Shown in pieces: positions 8,844 through 18,256 of a DNA stretch of 64,000 nt. The position numbers and the translations under genes are program-made. Under the pieces are notes generated by a model that made no database searches, was not told the DNA's origin, and saw only the letters and a list, made by a program, of their open reading frames with translations. Source of the DNA: Alphaproteobacteria bacterium (GTDB taxonomy: Bacteria; Pseudomonadota; Alphaproteobacteria; Rickettsiales; UBA1997); the NCBI GenBank assembly GCA_021151765.1, contig JAGKWR010000001.1:1-64000 (forward strand). Direction: 5' to 3'. The number at the start of each line of letters is the position of its first letter. The stretch's first letter is position 1.

Positions 8844-9293
8844 TTAGAACGGAATTTCATCATCGCCGTCTTCGATATGAATATCGTTATTGCGAGAAGG
8901 TTTTGCCGAAGATCCTGAAGAGTAAGAATCACTTGAAGAATTACGATCTCTACCATCCAAAATTTGCAAAACTGCACTGTAATTTTGCAATACGATTTCA
9001 GTTGTATATTTTTCGTTGCCGCTACTGTCAGTCCATTTTCTAGTTTGCAAAGAGCCTTCTAAGTAAACTTTCGAACCTTTTTTTACATAATTTTTAACAA
9101 TTCCAACCAATCCAGGAGAGAAAATTACGACGCGATGCCATTCTGTTTTTTCTTTCTTTTCGCCTGAATTTTTGTCTTTCCAGCTTTCTGAAGTTGCTAA
9201 CGAAAAATTGGCGATTTCACGACCATCTTGAGTTGATCTGATTTCAGGATCCTGCCCGACATTACCGACCAAAATCACTTTGTTAATTGACAT
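8844..9293 (-). CDS. ssb: Single-stranded DNA-binding protein
   Basis: Binds single-stranded DNA in replication, repair and recombination. The OB fold covers residues 1-105, starting MSINKVILVGNVGQDPEIR. A Ser-rich flexible linker follows. The acidic tip ends DGDDEIPF, the conserved docking tail for partner proteins. Length 149 is normal. It is divergent from the cyclophilin gene across a 257-bp gap; a hairpin-terminator lies downstream. It is usually found next to uvrA, which here is about 4.6 kb away. Confidence 0.97.
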   Translation of the reverse strand: MSINKVILVGNVGQDPEIRSTQDGREIANFSLATSESWKDKNSGEKKEKTEWHRVVIFSPGLVGIVKNYVKKGSKVYLEGSLQTRKWTDSSGNEKYTTEIVLQNYSAVLQILDGRDRNSSSDSYSSGSSAKPSRNNDIHIEDGDDEIPF

Positions 9294-9326
9294 ATTCCTA
9301 GTATTTAAAAATTGAGAAATGTGGCG

Positions 9327-9366
9327 TTTCTAAGAGCTTTAGAAATTGATTTGCTTGGACAAGCAA
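9327..9366. promoter_or_regulatory. Two dyads in the ssb / cyclophilin divergent gap
   Basis: In the 257-bp gap TTTCTAA (9327-9333) pairs with TTAGAAA (9339-9345), and TTGCTTG (9351-9357) is mirrored by CAAGCAA (9360-9366) around GA. The second is a 16-bp perfect dyad of operator shape. It does not match the alphaproteobacterial LexA direct repeat GTTC-N7-GTTC. The regulator is unknown. Nothing else recognisable was seen in the gap. Confidence 0.3.
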
Positions 9367-9550
9367 GGTCACAAAGCCTAAAAATCACTTAACAAGAAAC
9401 AAGTCAATTTTCCTGTGAAGTTTCATAAAAGTTCAAAATAAAAAATATCGATCTCGTCATCGCCAACTGTTTACTTGCAAAATTATTTTAGCTCACTCAT
9501 AAAGCCAAGGTCACAGCCCTTTCCACAAACCATCTCACAAAAAAAAATTT

Positions 9551-10111
9551 ATGAAAAAACTATCGATTTTTCTTACTTGTTTAACCTTAATTTTTTCTTT
9601 TATGACTGACGCATCAGCCCAAAATAATAAAAAACTCGACTTGGAAAATACGCTCTACATTGAACTAAAATCTGGTCGTGTAGTTATCGAATTATTGCCG
9701 CAAGTTGCTCCAAAACATGTGGAAAGAATAAAAACTTTAGCTCGTCAAAAATTTTATGACGGAATCGTTTTCCACCGCGTAATTGATGGTTTTATGGCGC
9801 AAACTGGCGATCCTACAGGCACCGGAATGGGCGGCAGCAAACTTCCAGATTTAAAAGCTGAATTTTCTGATGAACCACACATTCGTGGCGCAGTTTCAAT
9901 GGCCCGCGCGATGAATCCAAACAGCGGCAACAGCCAATTCTTTATCGTTACTAAAGATTCTAGATTCTTAGACAAACAATACACCGTTTGGGGACGCGTA
10001 GTTAGCGGCATGGAATTTGTTGATCAAATCAAAAAAGGCAGCGGCGCCAATGGCATGGTGAAAGATCCAGACAAAATGCTTTCTGTGCGTGTTGCAGCTG
10101 ACGTAAAATAA
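9551..10111 (+). CDS. Periplasmic peptidyl-prolyl cis-trans isomerase, cyclophilin type
   Basis: Accelerates proline isomerisation during protein folding. A signal peptide of about 23 residues ends DASA|Q, so it acts in the periplasm. The cyclophilin fold covers about residues 30-185, with FHRVIDGFMAQTGDPTGTGMG and NSGNSQFFI typical of the active site. Length 186 matches PpiA/PpiB-like bacterial enzymes. The HIT gene starts 8 bases downstream and the lyase gene after that, so the three are probably one operon. Confidence 0.92.
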   Translation: MKKLSIFLTCLTLIFSFMTDASAQNNKKLDLENTLYIELKSGRVVIELLPQVAPKHVERIKTLARQKFYDGIVFHRVIDGFMAQTGDPTGTGMGGSKLPDLKAEFSDEPHIRGAVSMARAMNPNSGNSQFFIVTKDSRFLDKQYTVWGRVVSGMEFVDQIKKGSGANGMVKDPDKMLSVRVAADVK

Positions 10112-10118
10112 GAAAATT

Positions 10119-10493
10119 ATGAGCTATAATCGCGACAATATTTTCGCTAAGATAATTCGCGGCGAGATTCCTGCTAACAAAGTTTTTGAAGACGATAAAG
10201 TTTTGGCTTTTCACGATATTTCTAAAGCAGCACCAACGCATGTTTTAGTTATTCCGAAAGGCGAGTACGTTGATTTTATCGACTTCACTTCTAACGCTGC
10301 AGAGTCCGAAATAGCTCATTTTTTTGCGAAAGTTAATCACATCGCTAAAGATCTTGAAGCTGATAAATCAGGCTTTCGTTTAATAACTAACAATGGTTCT
10401 TACGCTCACCAAACTGTGCCGCATTTTCACGTGCATATTTTGGCTGGCAAAAAACTCGGACCACTTCTTTCAAGCGATAATTTGTTGAGGTAA
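10119..10493 (+). CDS. HIT family (HinT-like) nucleotide-binding hydrolase
   Basis: Histidine triad protein of the HinT branch, which hydrolyses adenosine phosphoramidates and acyl-adenylates. The triad HFHVHI is at residues 102-107 (H102, H104, H106). The N-terminus has the family pattern DNIFAKIIRGEIPANKV. Length 124 is typical. It lies between the cyclophilin and lyase genes with gaps of 7 and 2 bases. The physiological substrate cannot be told from sequence. Confidence 0.93.
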   Translation: MSYNRDNIFAKIIRGEIPANKVFEDDKVLAFHDISKAAPTHVLVIPKGEYVDFIDFTSNAAESEIAHFFAKVNHIAKDLEADKSGFRLITNNGSYAHQTVPHFHVHILAGKKLGPLLSSDNLLR

Positions 10494-10495
10494 TT

Positions 10496-11695
10496 ATGGA
10501 TAAAAAAATGCACGAAGCTACACGTTTAGTTCACGCTGGACGCGAGCCTGAAGAACAAGGCTGGATGGTTAATCCACCAATTTATCAAAGCTCAACAATA
10601 GTTTTTCCGACGTTGAAAGATTTGCTCTACGCTGAGCGCGGTTATTCAAACAACGATTTGGTTGAACCTTACGAATTGAAATATGGTCGTTACGGCACTC
10701 AAACTAATTTCGCCCTTGAAAAGGCAATTGCTGAAATTGATGGCGGTTACAATTCTTTCGTAACCTCTTCTGGCGCAGCAGCAATCAACACTGCTTTGGT
10801 TGCATTCTTGAAGCAAGGCGATCACATGTTGTTGGTTGATAATGTTTACTCGCCAACTCGTAGCTTTGCTGATAAATTCCTCAAGAAACTCGGAATTGAA
10901 ACCACTTATTACGATCCGTTGATTGGCGAAGACATCAAAAAATTAATCAAGAAAAATACCAAAGTGATTTTCTTGGAAAGCCCTGGTTCTCTAAGCTTTG
11001 AAGTACAAGATGTTGCGGCAATTTGTAAAGTCGCTAAAAAACATAATGTTGTCACAATTATTGATAATTCTTGGGCCAGTGGAATTTACTTCAAACCTTT
11101 AGAACACGGCGCTGACGTTGTTGTAACTGCTTTGACAAAGTACATTAACGGCCATTCTGACGTGATGATGGGCGCGATTACAGTTCAGGAAAAACATTTC
11201 CGCGTAATGTACGAAGCTTTTAGATACATGGCTGTTACCGCGGCTCCATTTTCTTCTTATTTGGTACAACGCGGCATGAGATCAACTAAACTCCGAATGG
11301 ATCATTGCTTTAAATCAGCGCTTGATATGGCGACTTGGCTTGAAGGACGTCCAGAAGTTGAAAAAGTTTTATATCCAGCTTTGGAATCAGATGCCGGCCA
11401 CAAATTATGGAAACGTGATTTCACCGGTGCTGCTGGCTTGTTTACCATCATTCTTGATCGTAAATATTCTAACGAGTCACTAGCGCGTATGCTTGATAAA
11501 TTGCATTATTACGGCATGGGATATTCTTGGGGCGGCTACGAATCTTTGATTTTACCAGTTGATCCAAGTGGCGTTAGAACAGCAACAAAATGGCCTTACA
11601 GCAATAAAACTTGTATTCGTATCAACGTTGGTTTGGAAGATATTGAAGACTTGAAAGAAGATCTCGAAGCTGGTTTCAAAAGACTCCGCAAATAA
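10496..11695 (+). CDS. metC: Cystathionine beta-lyase (Cys/Met metabolism PLP enzyme)
   Basis: PLP-dependent enzyme that would cleave cystathionine to homocysteine in methionine synthesis. The PLP lysine is K215 in TALTKYINGHSD, and D190 in TIIDNSW contacts the cofactor. SSGAAAINTAL at about 91-101 forms the phosphate-binding loop region. Length 399 fits MetC. Related gamma-synthases and gamma-lyases share these motifs; the YINGHSD context and overall form favour the beta-lyase. It starts 2 bases after the HIT gene. Confidence 0.85.
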   Translation: MDKKMHEATRLVHAGREPEEQGWMVNPPIYQSSTIVFPTLKDLLYAERGYSNNDLVEPYELKYGRYGTQTNFALEKAIAEIDGGYNSFVTSSGAAAINTALVAFLKQGDHMLLVDNVYSPTRSFADKFLKKLGIETTYYDPLIGEDIKKLIKKNTKVIFLESPGSLSFEVQDVAAICKVAKKHNVVTIIDNSWASGIYFKPLEHGADVVVTALTKYINGHSDVMMGAITVQEKHFRVMYEAFRYMAVTAAPFSSYLVQRGMRSTKLRMDHCFKSALDMATWLEGRPEVEKVLYPALESDAGHKLWKRDFTGAAGLFTIILDRKYSNESLARMLDKLHYYGMGYSWGGYESLILPVDPSGVRTATKWPYSNKTCIRINVGLEDIEDLKEDLEAGFKRLRK

Positions 11696-11701
11696 TTGAT
11701 T

Positions 11702-12565
11702 ATGCAAAAAAAGACGGCGTTCTCATTATTTGAACTAGCGATTGTTATTACGATTATTGCGATACTAATCGCTGGCACTTTTGTTGGAGAATCTTTAATC
11801 AAAAAATCCAGAATTACTTCTGCTCAAAATCTTACGGCACAATCTCCCGTTAACAGTATTGAAGGTTTGGTGATTTGGTACGAAAGCACATCCGAAAAAA
11901 GTTTTGTGCCATCAAAAGTTGAAGATGGCAGCAAAATAAAAACGTGGAATAACATCGCGCCAAATCAGCTTTACGCAGTTAACGCTATCCAAACAAACAG
12001 TGCATCTCAACCACTTTATCAGGAAAATGTTTTCAACTCTCTGCCGCTTATTTACTTCAACGGCAGCGCTTATCTGGAAGCAGCCTACAATCCAGATTTT
12101 AACCCTAGCAAAGTCACTATTTTCACTGTTATAAACGCCAAATCTACCACTGATATTTACGGTACGGTAATTTCGACAAGGAATGATTCTCCTGCAGCCG
12201 GTTATGGAATTTATTCGACAGCATCTGGCTATCAATTTTGGATTGGAAATAGCTCTGGCTCAGGCGCTTCTTCCAGTGTTACTATAAAAAGTGATAATTT
12301 AGTTTTGCTTTCAGCAACAAATGACGGCTCGAACAGTAATTTTTATAGCAATGGTGCTCTTGTAACAACTAATTCCGCAGCTTTGGTTGCCAATAATTCT
12401 CTGCCTTTCCGCATTGGCGCTGGTAATAATGCCGGCGCAGCTAATTACTTTTTTAACGGTTATGTTGGCGAAATTATTGTCTTTAATCGTTTGCTAAAAA
12501 TTGAAGAGAGAAAATCTGTTGAGAAATATTTAAGCGATAAGTGGAAAGTGCAATTAAACAGCTAA
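11702..12565 (+). CDS. Pseudopilin-like protein with LamG-type domain
   Basis: A 287-residue protein; ATG at 11702 is preferred over TTG at 11696. The N-terminus is a class III prepilin signal, MQKKTA|FSLFE, with Glu at +5 followed by a hydrophobic helix. The processed Ala at -1 is less usual than Gly but tolerated by prepilin peptidases. Residues 55-287 form a LamG/concanavalin-like domain ending GEIIVFNRLLKIEER..VEKYLSDKW. It is clearly paralogous to residues 15-290 of the protein at 1147-3195, with shared LT..SPV..I...V.W.ES motifs, but lacks the Cys-rich and Gly-rich parts. It overlaps the convergent yqaA-like gene by 4 bases. Confidence 0.8.
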   Translation: MQKKTAFSLFELAIVITIIAILIAGTFVGESLIKKSRITSAQNLTAQSPVNSIEGLVIWYESTSEKSFVPSKVEDGSKIKTWNNIAPNQLYAVNAIQTNSASQPLYQENVFNSLPLIYFNGSAYLEAAYNPDFNPSKVTIFTVINAKSTTDIYGTVISTRNDSPAAGYGIYSTASGYQFWIGNSSGSGASSSVTIKSDNLVLLSATNDGSNSNFYSNGALVTTNSAALVANNSLPFRIGAGNNAGAANYFFNGYVGEIIVFNRLLKIEERKSVEKYLSDKWKVQLNS

Positions 12566-13011
12566 GCAAACACTGTTTTGAGGTCGTAGTCGTAAAAAAT
12601 CAAAAGCACATAATAATAAACCTTACCCAACATCACCAAAAGCAGAAATTTTTTAAAAGAGCTTTGGAAAAAACCAGCCATAACCGCAAACGGCGCACCA
12701 ATAACTCCAAGCCACGAGAACAACAAAATCCACACTAAAAATTTATTCCACTTTTGTTGTGATTTAGCGATTTCTTTTTCGCGTTTAATAAAAAAATCGG
12801 TATGGCGTAAAAAGTTGAAATATTTACCAATCCACCAGTTCGCACAAGAACCCAAAACGCTGGCGCTGTAAGATAAAACAAAAACCAAATAAAGATTAAA
12901 ATTATGCAAAGATGTCATGATTTTCACCACCATTTCGCTGCGTGGTGGCAAAATTAGAGCAGCAAAAAAGCTGTCGACAAATAAAAAAAAGTGCGATTCG
13001 AAAAAGCTCAT
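12562..13011 (-). CDS. YqaA family (DedA/SNARE-associated-like) inner membrane protein
   Basis: Small integral membrane protein of 149 residues with about four hydrophobic segments. FAALILPPRSEMVV near residues 17-30 and LGSCANWWIGKYF at about 53-65 match the YqaA family pattern (LP..SE and GN..G...Y..GR). DedA-type proteins are linked to lipid flipping and envelope homeostasis; the role of YqaA itself is not established. It follows ispA by 30 bases on the same strand. Confidence 0.75.
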   Translation of the reverse strand: MSFFESHFFLFVDSFFAALILPPRSEMVVKIMTSLHNFNLYLVFVLSYSASVLGSCANWWIGKYFNFLRHTDFFIKREKEIAKSQQKWNKFLVWILLFSWLGVIGAPFAVMAGFFQSSFKKFLLLVMLGKVYYYVLLIFYDYDLKTVFA

Positions 13012-13041
13012 TTTCGACTTATTATTAGTTAATTTTGAAAA

Positions 13042-13944
13042 TTATTTGTCGCGAGAAACCACAAATTCTGCTAGTTCAGCAAGTAAAGCTGCTTTTGGTC
13101 CGAAAATTTTTAAGTGCTCTAAAGCTTGTTCCTTCAATAAGACTAATTGTTTTTTAGCACTTTCAATTCCGACTAAATCTACGACGCTACCGTTTTCTTT
13201 CGATTCTTTGTGCTGATTTTCGTCAATTTCAATCTTGTTTTCATCATCGCCAACGTGATCCAAAATATCGTCTTTAATTTGGAAAGCCAAACCAAGATCG
13301 TGGGCATAATAACGCAAAGCGTTGCGCTGTTCTGGGTTGGCGCGACCAAGAATTGCACCGGCTTCACAAGATGCCATGAATAATTCTCCGGTTTTTAAAC
13401 GATGCATTCTCGCCAGTTTTTCACGGGTTGTTTTTGTTCCCGCCATTTCCAAATCAATCATTTGACCACCAGCCATACCTTTAAAACCAGCAGCCAAAGC
13501 AATAGTACGAATCAACTCACAACGCACGTTAGCATCTTTGTGAGTTTCGGCCAAAGACAAAATTTCAAAAGCGTAAGTTAACAAAGAGTCGCCGGCTAAA
13601 ATTGCTGTCGCTTCATCAAATTTTTTGTGACAAGTCGGCTCGCCGCGACGGAAATTATCGTCATCCATCGCCGGTAAATCGTCATGAATCAATGAATAAG
13701 CGTGAATGAATTCCATGGCCACGGCTGTGTTTAAAGATTCTAGCGGCGAAACTCCACAAATGTGAGCGGAGACCATTGTCAAAAAAGGACGGATTCTTTT
13801 GCCATCAGACATTGCCGAATAGCGCATTGCTTCTACAAGGCGCGATTCGGTAAATTCTGGCGACAGCAAATCATCCATTCTTTTGTGCACTAAAATTGCA
13901 CAAGCAATTAAGGCTTCATGCAGTGAGTTTCCTTGGTTAAACAT
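13042..13944 (-). CDS. ispA: Farnesyl diphosphate synthase (polyprenyl synthetase)
   Basis: Condenses IPP with DMAPP and GPP to farnesyl diphosphate, the precursor of undecaprenol, quinone tails and related lipids. The first Asp-rich motif is HDDLPAMDDD at 87-96 and the second is KDDILD at 224-229. GKRIRPFL at 48-55 binds IPP. Length 300 is typical. Its start overlaps the end of uvrA by 8 bases, so translation is probably coupled. Chain length (FPP versus GGPP) is inferred from overall similarity. Confidence 0.9.
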   Translation of the reverse strand: MFNQGNSLHEALIACAILVHKRMDDLLSPEFTESRLVEAMRYSAMSDGKRIRPFLTMVSAHICGVSPLESLNTAVAMEFIHAYSLIHDDLPAMDDDNFRRGEPTCHKKFDEATAILAGDSLLTYAFEILSLAETHKDANVRCELIRTIALAAGFKGMAGGQMIDLEMAGTKTTREKLARMHRLKTGELFMASCEAGAILGRANPEQRNALRYYAHDLGLAFQIKDDILDHVGDDENKIEIDENQHKESKENGSVVDLVGIESAKKQLVLLKEQALEHLKIFGPKAALLAELAEFVVSRDK

Positions 13945-16819
13945 ATTGTTTCAGAGCTTTGTCTAAATATTTTCCGGTTACCGATTTTTTGTTTTTAGCC
14001 ACTTCTTCCGGCGTGCCTTCCGCAACAATATAACCACCTTTTTCACCACCGCACGGACCAACGTCAATAATCCAATCAGCAGTTTTCAAAACGTCTAAGT
14101 TATGCTCAATCACCAAAATTGAATTGCCGGCATCGACCAATTTATGCAAAACTTTCAGCAATTTGTTAATGTCTTCGAAGTGCAAACCGGTTGTCGGTTC
14201 ATCCAAAATATAAAGCGTATCACCAGTAGCTTTACGACTTAATTCTTTGGCCAATTTAATTCTTTGCGCTTCACCACCAGAAAGCGTTGTCGCGCTTTGT
14301 CCGACTTTTATGTAACCCAAACCAACGTCACACAAAGCTTTGAATTTGTCGTAAATATGCGGCATATTCGAGAAGAAATCAGCAGCATCTTCTGCCGTCA
14401 TTTCCAAGACATCTGAAATTGATTTATCTTTGTATCGAACTTCCAAAGTCTCACGGTTATAGCGTTTGCCATGACAAGTTTCACATTTTACGTAAACGTC
14501 TGGCAAGAAATGCATTTCAATTTTAATCAAACCATCACCTTGGCAAGTTTCGCAACGTCCGCCTTTTACGTTAAACGAGAATCGACCAACTTTGTAGCCA
14601 CGAGTTTTTGACTCTGGCAAAGCAGTGTAAAATTCACGGATGAAAGTGAAAGCGCCGACATAAGTACAAGGATTTGAACGCGGAGTACGTCCAATTGGCG
14701 ATTGATCAATTTCAATAATTTTATCAATAAAATGATGTCCAGTAATTGATTCGTAAGGCCCTGGCATCACTTTAGCTTTGTTTACAATCTTGTCTAAAGC
14801 GCGATACAAAGTTTTAATTACCAAACTTGACTTGCCACCGCCTGAAATTCCTGAAACCGCAGCAAAAACTTTCAGTGGCATATTCAGCGTAACATTTTTC
14901 AGGTTGTTAGCTGTAGCACCTTTCAAAGTGATCATTTTTTTCGGATCAAGCGGACGACGTTTTTTCGGAACTTCAATCTTCTTCTTACCGCTTAAATATT
15001 GACCAGTAACGCTTTTCGGATCAGAAATTACGTCATCTGGCAAGCCAGCAGAAATAACTTTACCACCGTGAATTCCGGCACCCGGACCAACGTCGATCAA
15101 ATATTCGGCCTCACGCATCATTTCTTCGTCATGTTCAACGACAATTACCGAATTTCCTAAATCACGCAAATTCTTCAAAGTTGAAATCAACTTATCGTTG
15201 TCTGATTGATGCAAACCAATTGAAGGTTCATCCAGAACGTAAAGCACACCGGAAAGGCCAGAACCAATTTGCGAAGCTAGACGAATACGCTGCGCTTCAC
15301 CGCCCGACAAAGTTCCAGACTCACGATTGATCGTTAAATATTCTAAACCAACGTTACGCAAGAAGCTCAAACGGCGTTTGATTTCTTTTAACAAACGCTC
15401 AGAAATTTGTTGATGAGTTGAATTAAGTTTTGGCTCAAGATCAGAAAACCATTGGTCAGCGCGTTCAATTGACATGCGGCTAACTTGACCAATGTGCAAA
15501 CCATCAATTTTAATCGACAATGCTTGTTCGTTCAAACGATTTCCTTCACAAGATTCGCAAGTTTTTAAGGTTTGGAACTTACCCAATTCTTCACGCATCC
15601 ATTCACTATCACTATCCGAAAATTTACGTTTCAGATTGTTGATAATACCTTCAAACGGTTTTTTGACTTTGTATGCTTTCAAACCGTCTTCATGTTTAAC
15701 TTCGATTTCATCTTCACCAGTTCCATAAAATATCTTTTGTTTGATATCTTCCGACAAAGTTTTGAAAGGAACGTCTAAACTGAATTTATATTTATCCGCC
15801 AACGCTTGGATAATTTGCTGATAAAAACGCGCTTGCGTGCCTTGCCAAACTGCAACTGCACCTTGACGCAAAGTGAGGTTTTCGTCTTCAATAATTAAAT
15901 CTTCACTGAAATAGAACTCCGTTCCTAAACCATCACAAGATTTACAAGCACCATAAGGGCTGTTGAATGAGAAAAGTCTTGGTTCAATTTCTGTAATTGT
16001 GAAACCAGATTCCGGACAAGAAAATTTTTCGCTAAATAATAAAATTTCACCTTCTTTGAATTTTGCTTTTTTGTCTTTGGTGTATTCTGGCGGCAATCCA
16101 ACAATTTCAACCATCAACAAGCCATTAGAAAGCTTCAAAGCTGTTTCAACTGAGTCCGCGACACGGTTGCCAAGCTCGTTTGATACAACGATACGATCAA
16201 CGATAATTTCGACATCATGCTTCTTGTTTTTATCGAGAACTGGCAAAATTTCATTTAGATCATGAACTACACCGTCAACTTTAATACGTTGGAAACCTTG
16301 CTTTCTAACGCCCATCATTTCTTTGCGGAATTCACCTTTTTGGCCACGAACTATTGGCGCCAAAATATAAATTTTTGCTCTATTTGGTAAATCGCGAATT
16401 TTTTCAACCATTACAGAAGCTGATTGGCTTTCAATCGGCTTGCCAGTTGCTGGAGAGTAAGGAACGCCAATACGAGCGAATAACAAACGGAAGTGGTCGT
16501 AAATTTCAGTAACTGTACCCACAGTAGAACGCGGGTTGCGCGAAGTGGTTTTTTGATCAATTGCAATTGCTGGTGAAAGGCCAGTAATTGACTCAACATC
16601 TGGTTTATCCTGCAAATCTAAAAATTGACGTGCGTAAGAAGAAAGACTCTCAATAAAACGGCGCTGACCTTCAGCATAAATAGTGTCAAAAACCAAAGAT
16701 GATTTTCCCGATCCACTCAAACCAGTAACTACAACCAACTGATTTTTTGGGATTTCGATGCTAACATTTTTTAAATTATGCTCTTTAGCACCAACAACTT
16801 TGATAAACTTTTCTTCCAT
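13937..16819 (-). CDS. uvrA: Excinuclease ABC subunit A
   Basis: Damage-recognition ATPase of nucleotide excision repair. It has two ABC ATPase modules: Walker A GLSGSGKSS at 33-41 and GISGGGKSS in the second half, plus two LSGGEAQRI signatures. Zinc modules of the CxxC...CxxC type are seen, e.g. CESCEG and CETCQGDG. Length 960 is normal. It is followed directly by ispA and preceded by a 378-bp non-coding, structured gap. Confidence 0.97.
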   Translation of the reverse strand: MEEKFIKVVGAKEHNLKNVSIEIPKNQLVVVTGLSGSGKSSLVFDTIYAEGQRRFIESLSSYARQFLDLQDKPDVESITGLSPAIAIDQKTTSRNPRSTVGTVTEIYDHFRLLFARIGVPYSPATGKPIESQSASVMVEKIRDLPNRAKIYILAPIVRGQKGEFRKEMMGVRKQGFQRIKVDGVVHDLNEILPVLDKNKKHDVEIIVDRIVVSNELGNRVADSVETALKLSNGLLMVEIVGLPPEYTKDKKAKFKEGEILLFSEKFSCPESGFTITEIEPRLFSFNSPYGACKSCDGLGTEFYFSEDLIIEDENLTLRQGAVAVWQGTQARFYQQIIQALADKYKFSLDVPFKTLSEDIKQKIFYGTGEDEIEVKHEDGLKAYKVKKPFEGIINNLKRKFSDSDSEWMREELGKFQTLKTCESCEGNRLNEQALSIKIDGLHIGQVSRMSIERADQWFSDLEPKLNSTHQQISERLLKEIKRRLSFLRNVGLEYLTINRESGTLSGGEAQRIRLASQIGSGLSGVLYVLDEPSIGLHQSDNDKLISTLKNLRDLGNSVIVVEHDEEMMREAEYLIDVGPGAGIHGGKVISAGLPDDVISDPKSVTGQYLSGKKKIEVPKKRRPLDPKKMITLKGATANNLKNVTLNMPLKVFAAVSGISGGGKSSLVIKTLYRALDKIVNKAKVMPGPYESITGHHFIDKIIEIDQSPIGRTPRSNPCTYVGAFTFIREFYTALPESKTRGYKVGRFSFNVKGGRCETCQGDGLIKIEMHFLPDVYVKCETCHGKRYNRETLEVRYKDKSISDVLEMTAEDAADFFSNMPHIYDKFKALCDVGLGYIKVGQSATTLSGGEAQRIKLAKELSRKATGDTLYILDEPTTGLHFEDINKLLKVLHKLVDAGNSILVIEHNLDVLKTADWIIDVGPCGGEKGGYIVAEGTPEEVAKNKKSVTGKYLDKALKQYV

Positions 16820-17197
16820 GTAAAAATAACGCCTAAATTTGATTAACTAATAGTTGATTTTAGCAGTAACACTGCACAACAAACCCGCCGCAAGCGAACT
16901 TACGGCGGGCGACTGAAGAAGCTTATCACTTGGATAAATCCTTCATCTTTTTCAATAAAGAAAAAGCTCATGCTATCTCTCAAGAAGCGAATAGCCATCA
17001 TTAACCAGATTAGAAACTGTTAAGACAGCTATTCCAATCTTTAGGTTAATGAAGTAACCACAGATAACGTAACTATAAGAATAAATGGGATGAAAACCAT
17101 ATTCGTTACGATATTTAGCGGTTAGATGAAAAACTTATCACGAGATTCAGCTTCTAAAAAACTGAAACTAGCAACAAACCTCAAATAAGATGAAAAA
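16820..17197. other. 378-bp intergenic region with several strong hairpins
   Basis: No coding frame of note. Dyads are CCCGCCG...CGGCGGG (16884-16909), CTTTTTC/GAAAAAG (16947-16966), a long irregular hairpin from CATTAACC (16999-17006) to GGTTAATG (17044-17051), a second from CGTAAC (17068-17073) to GTTACG (17105-17110) with inner ATGG/CCAT, and TTCAG/CTGAA (17146-17166). Such density suggests a structured RNA downstream of pstS or a nest of palindromic repeats. Signature motifs of RNase P RNA, SRP RNA and tmRNA were not found. Confidence 0.5.
16875..16909 (-). terminator. Strong hairpin with UUCG loop, likely terminator for minus-strand transcription
   Basis: On the minus strand CCCGCCGTAAG-TTCG-CTTGCGGCGGG forms an 11-bp stem with one wobble and a stable UUCG tetraloop, followed by TTTGTTGTG. 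It lies about 290 bases after the pstS stop, which leaves room for a small RNA in between. Confidence 0.55.
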
Positions 17198-18256
17198 TTA
17201 TAAATTCTTCATCACCTCATCCCGCACTTTTTTGGTTTCAAAATCAGTTAACGGGATGAGACCTTTTTGCATTAAATAACCATCTTTACCAATGGTATCT
17301 AAGCTAATAATTTCTTTGATAAATTCACGCATTCCCGGAATTAAATCGAGATGCTCTTTTTTGTAATAAATGAATAATGGTCGCGAAACTTTATAATGTC
17401 CCAACGCAATATTTTCAAAACTTGGATTAACATTATCAATCATTGCCGACTGAATTACTTCACGATTCTCTTCCAAAAAGCTGAAACCAAAAATTCCTAA
17501 AGCATCATGATCGTTGCGCAATTTTTGTACGATCAAATTATCATTTTCACCAGCTTCAATAAATTTGCCGTCACTACGAATGACATGACATTTTTTCTGA
17601 CGAACTTTTTTATCAGCGAAATTTTCGACAAATTCTTTCATGTTGACGCACACTTCATCCATTACCAATTCAACAAAAGCATCACGCGTTCCTGAAGTTG
17701 ATGGCGGACCGTAAACTGCGATATTAACGGCCGGTAAGTTGGCATCAATTTCGTTCCATTTCTGGTAAAAATTATTGACTAATTTATTGGTTTTTGGATC
17801 CGGAATTTTTTCAGCTAAAGCGAGAAAAATTTGTTTTTTTGTGAGATGATATTTTTTTCCATCAACCGAATTAGCTAAAACGATTCCGTCATAACCAATC
17901 TTGATCTCACCAATTCCAGTAATTCCTTTTTCGTGACATTTTTCAATTTCACTTTTTTCAATTGAACGTGAAGCGTCGGAAAAATCAGGGTAATTATAAC
18001 CAATTCCTGAACAAAATAGTTTAAAACCGCCGCCAGTTCCTGTAGATTCAACAATTGGAGTTTTAAAAGTTTGAGATTTTGAATTTTTAGCTTTACTATT
18101 ACGGCCGAATTCTTCGGCAATCATAGCCGCAAAAGGATAAACTGTTGAAGATCCAACAATACTAATATGCTTACGCGCAGCAACTTTGAACTCAAAAGCA
18201 TGAGTTGTGGTCGCAAAAAATATTGTACAAAAAATTAAAAGGGAAATTCGCAACAT
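17198..18256 (-). CDS. pstS: Periplasmic phosphate-binding protein, PstS family
   Basis: High-affinity phosphate-binding protein for the Pst ABC importer. A signal peptide of about 20 residues ends THA. The family motif IVGSSTVYPFA is at about 32-42, followed by ESTGTGGGFKLFC and DASRSIEKSE. Length 352 is typical. The pstC, pstA, pstB and phoU genes are not next to it, so either they are elsewhere or the protein serves another role. It is followed by a structured intergenic region. Confidence 0.85.
   Translation of the reverse strand: MLRISLLIFCTIFFATTTHAFEFKVAARKHISIVGSSTVYPFAAMIAEEFGRNSKAKNSKSQTFKTPIVESTGTGGGFKLFCSGIGYNYPDFSDASRSIEKSEIEKCHEKGITGIGEIKIGYDGIVLANSVDGKKYHLTKKQIFLALAEKIPDPKTNKLVNNFYQKWNEIDANLPAVNIAVYGPPSTSGTRDAFVELVMDEVCVNMKEFVENFADKKVRQKKCHVIRSDGKFIEAGENDNLIVQKLRNDHDALGIFGFSFLEENREVIQSAMIDNVNPSFENIALGHYKVSRPLFIYYKKEHLDLIPGMREFIKEIISLDTIGKDGYLMQKGLIPLTDFETKKVRDEVMKNL

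Noticed and set aside
9351..9366. LexA box upstream of ssb
   Set aside because: The dyad TTGCTTG-GA-CAAGCAA does not fit the alphaproteobacterial LexA direct repeat.
16820..17197. tmRNA, RNase P RNA or SRP RNA in the structured gap
   Set aside because: No GTTCGA T-arm, no tag-coding ANDN frame, no GAGGAAAGTC and no SRP core motif on either strand; kept only as structured region.
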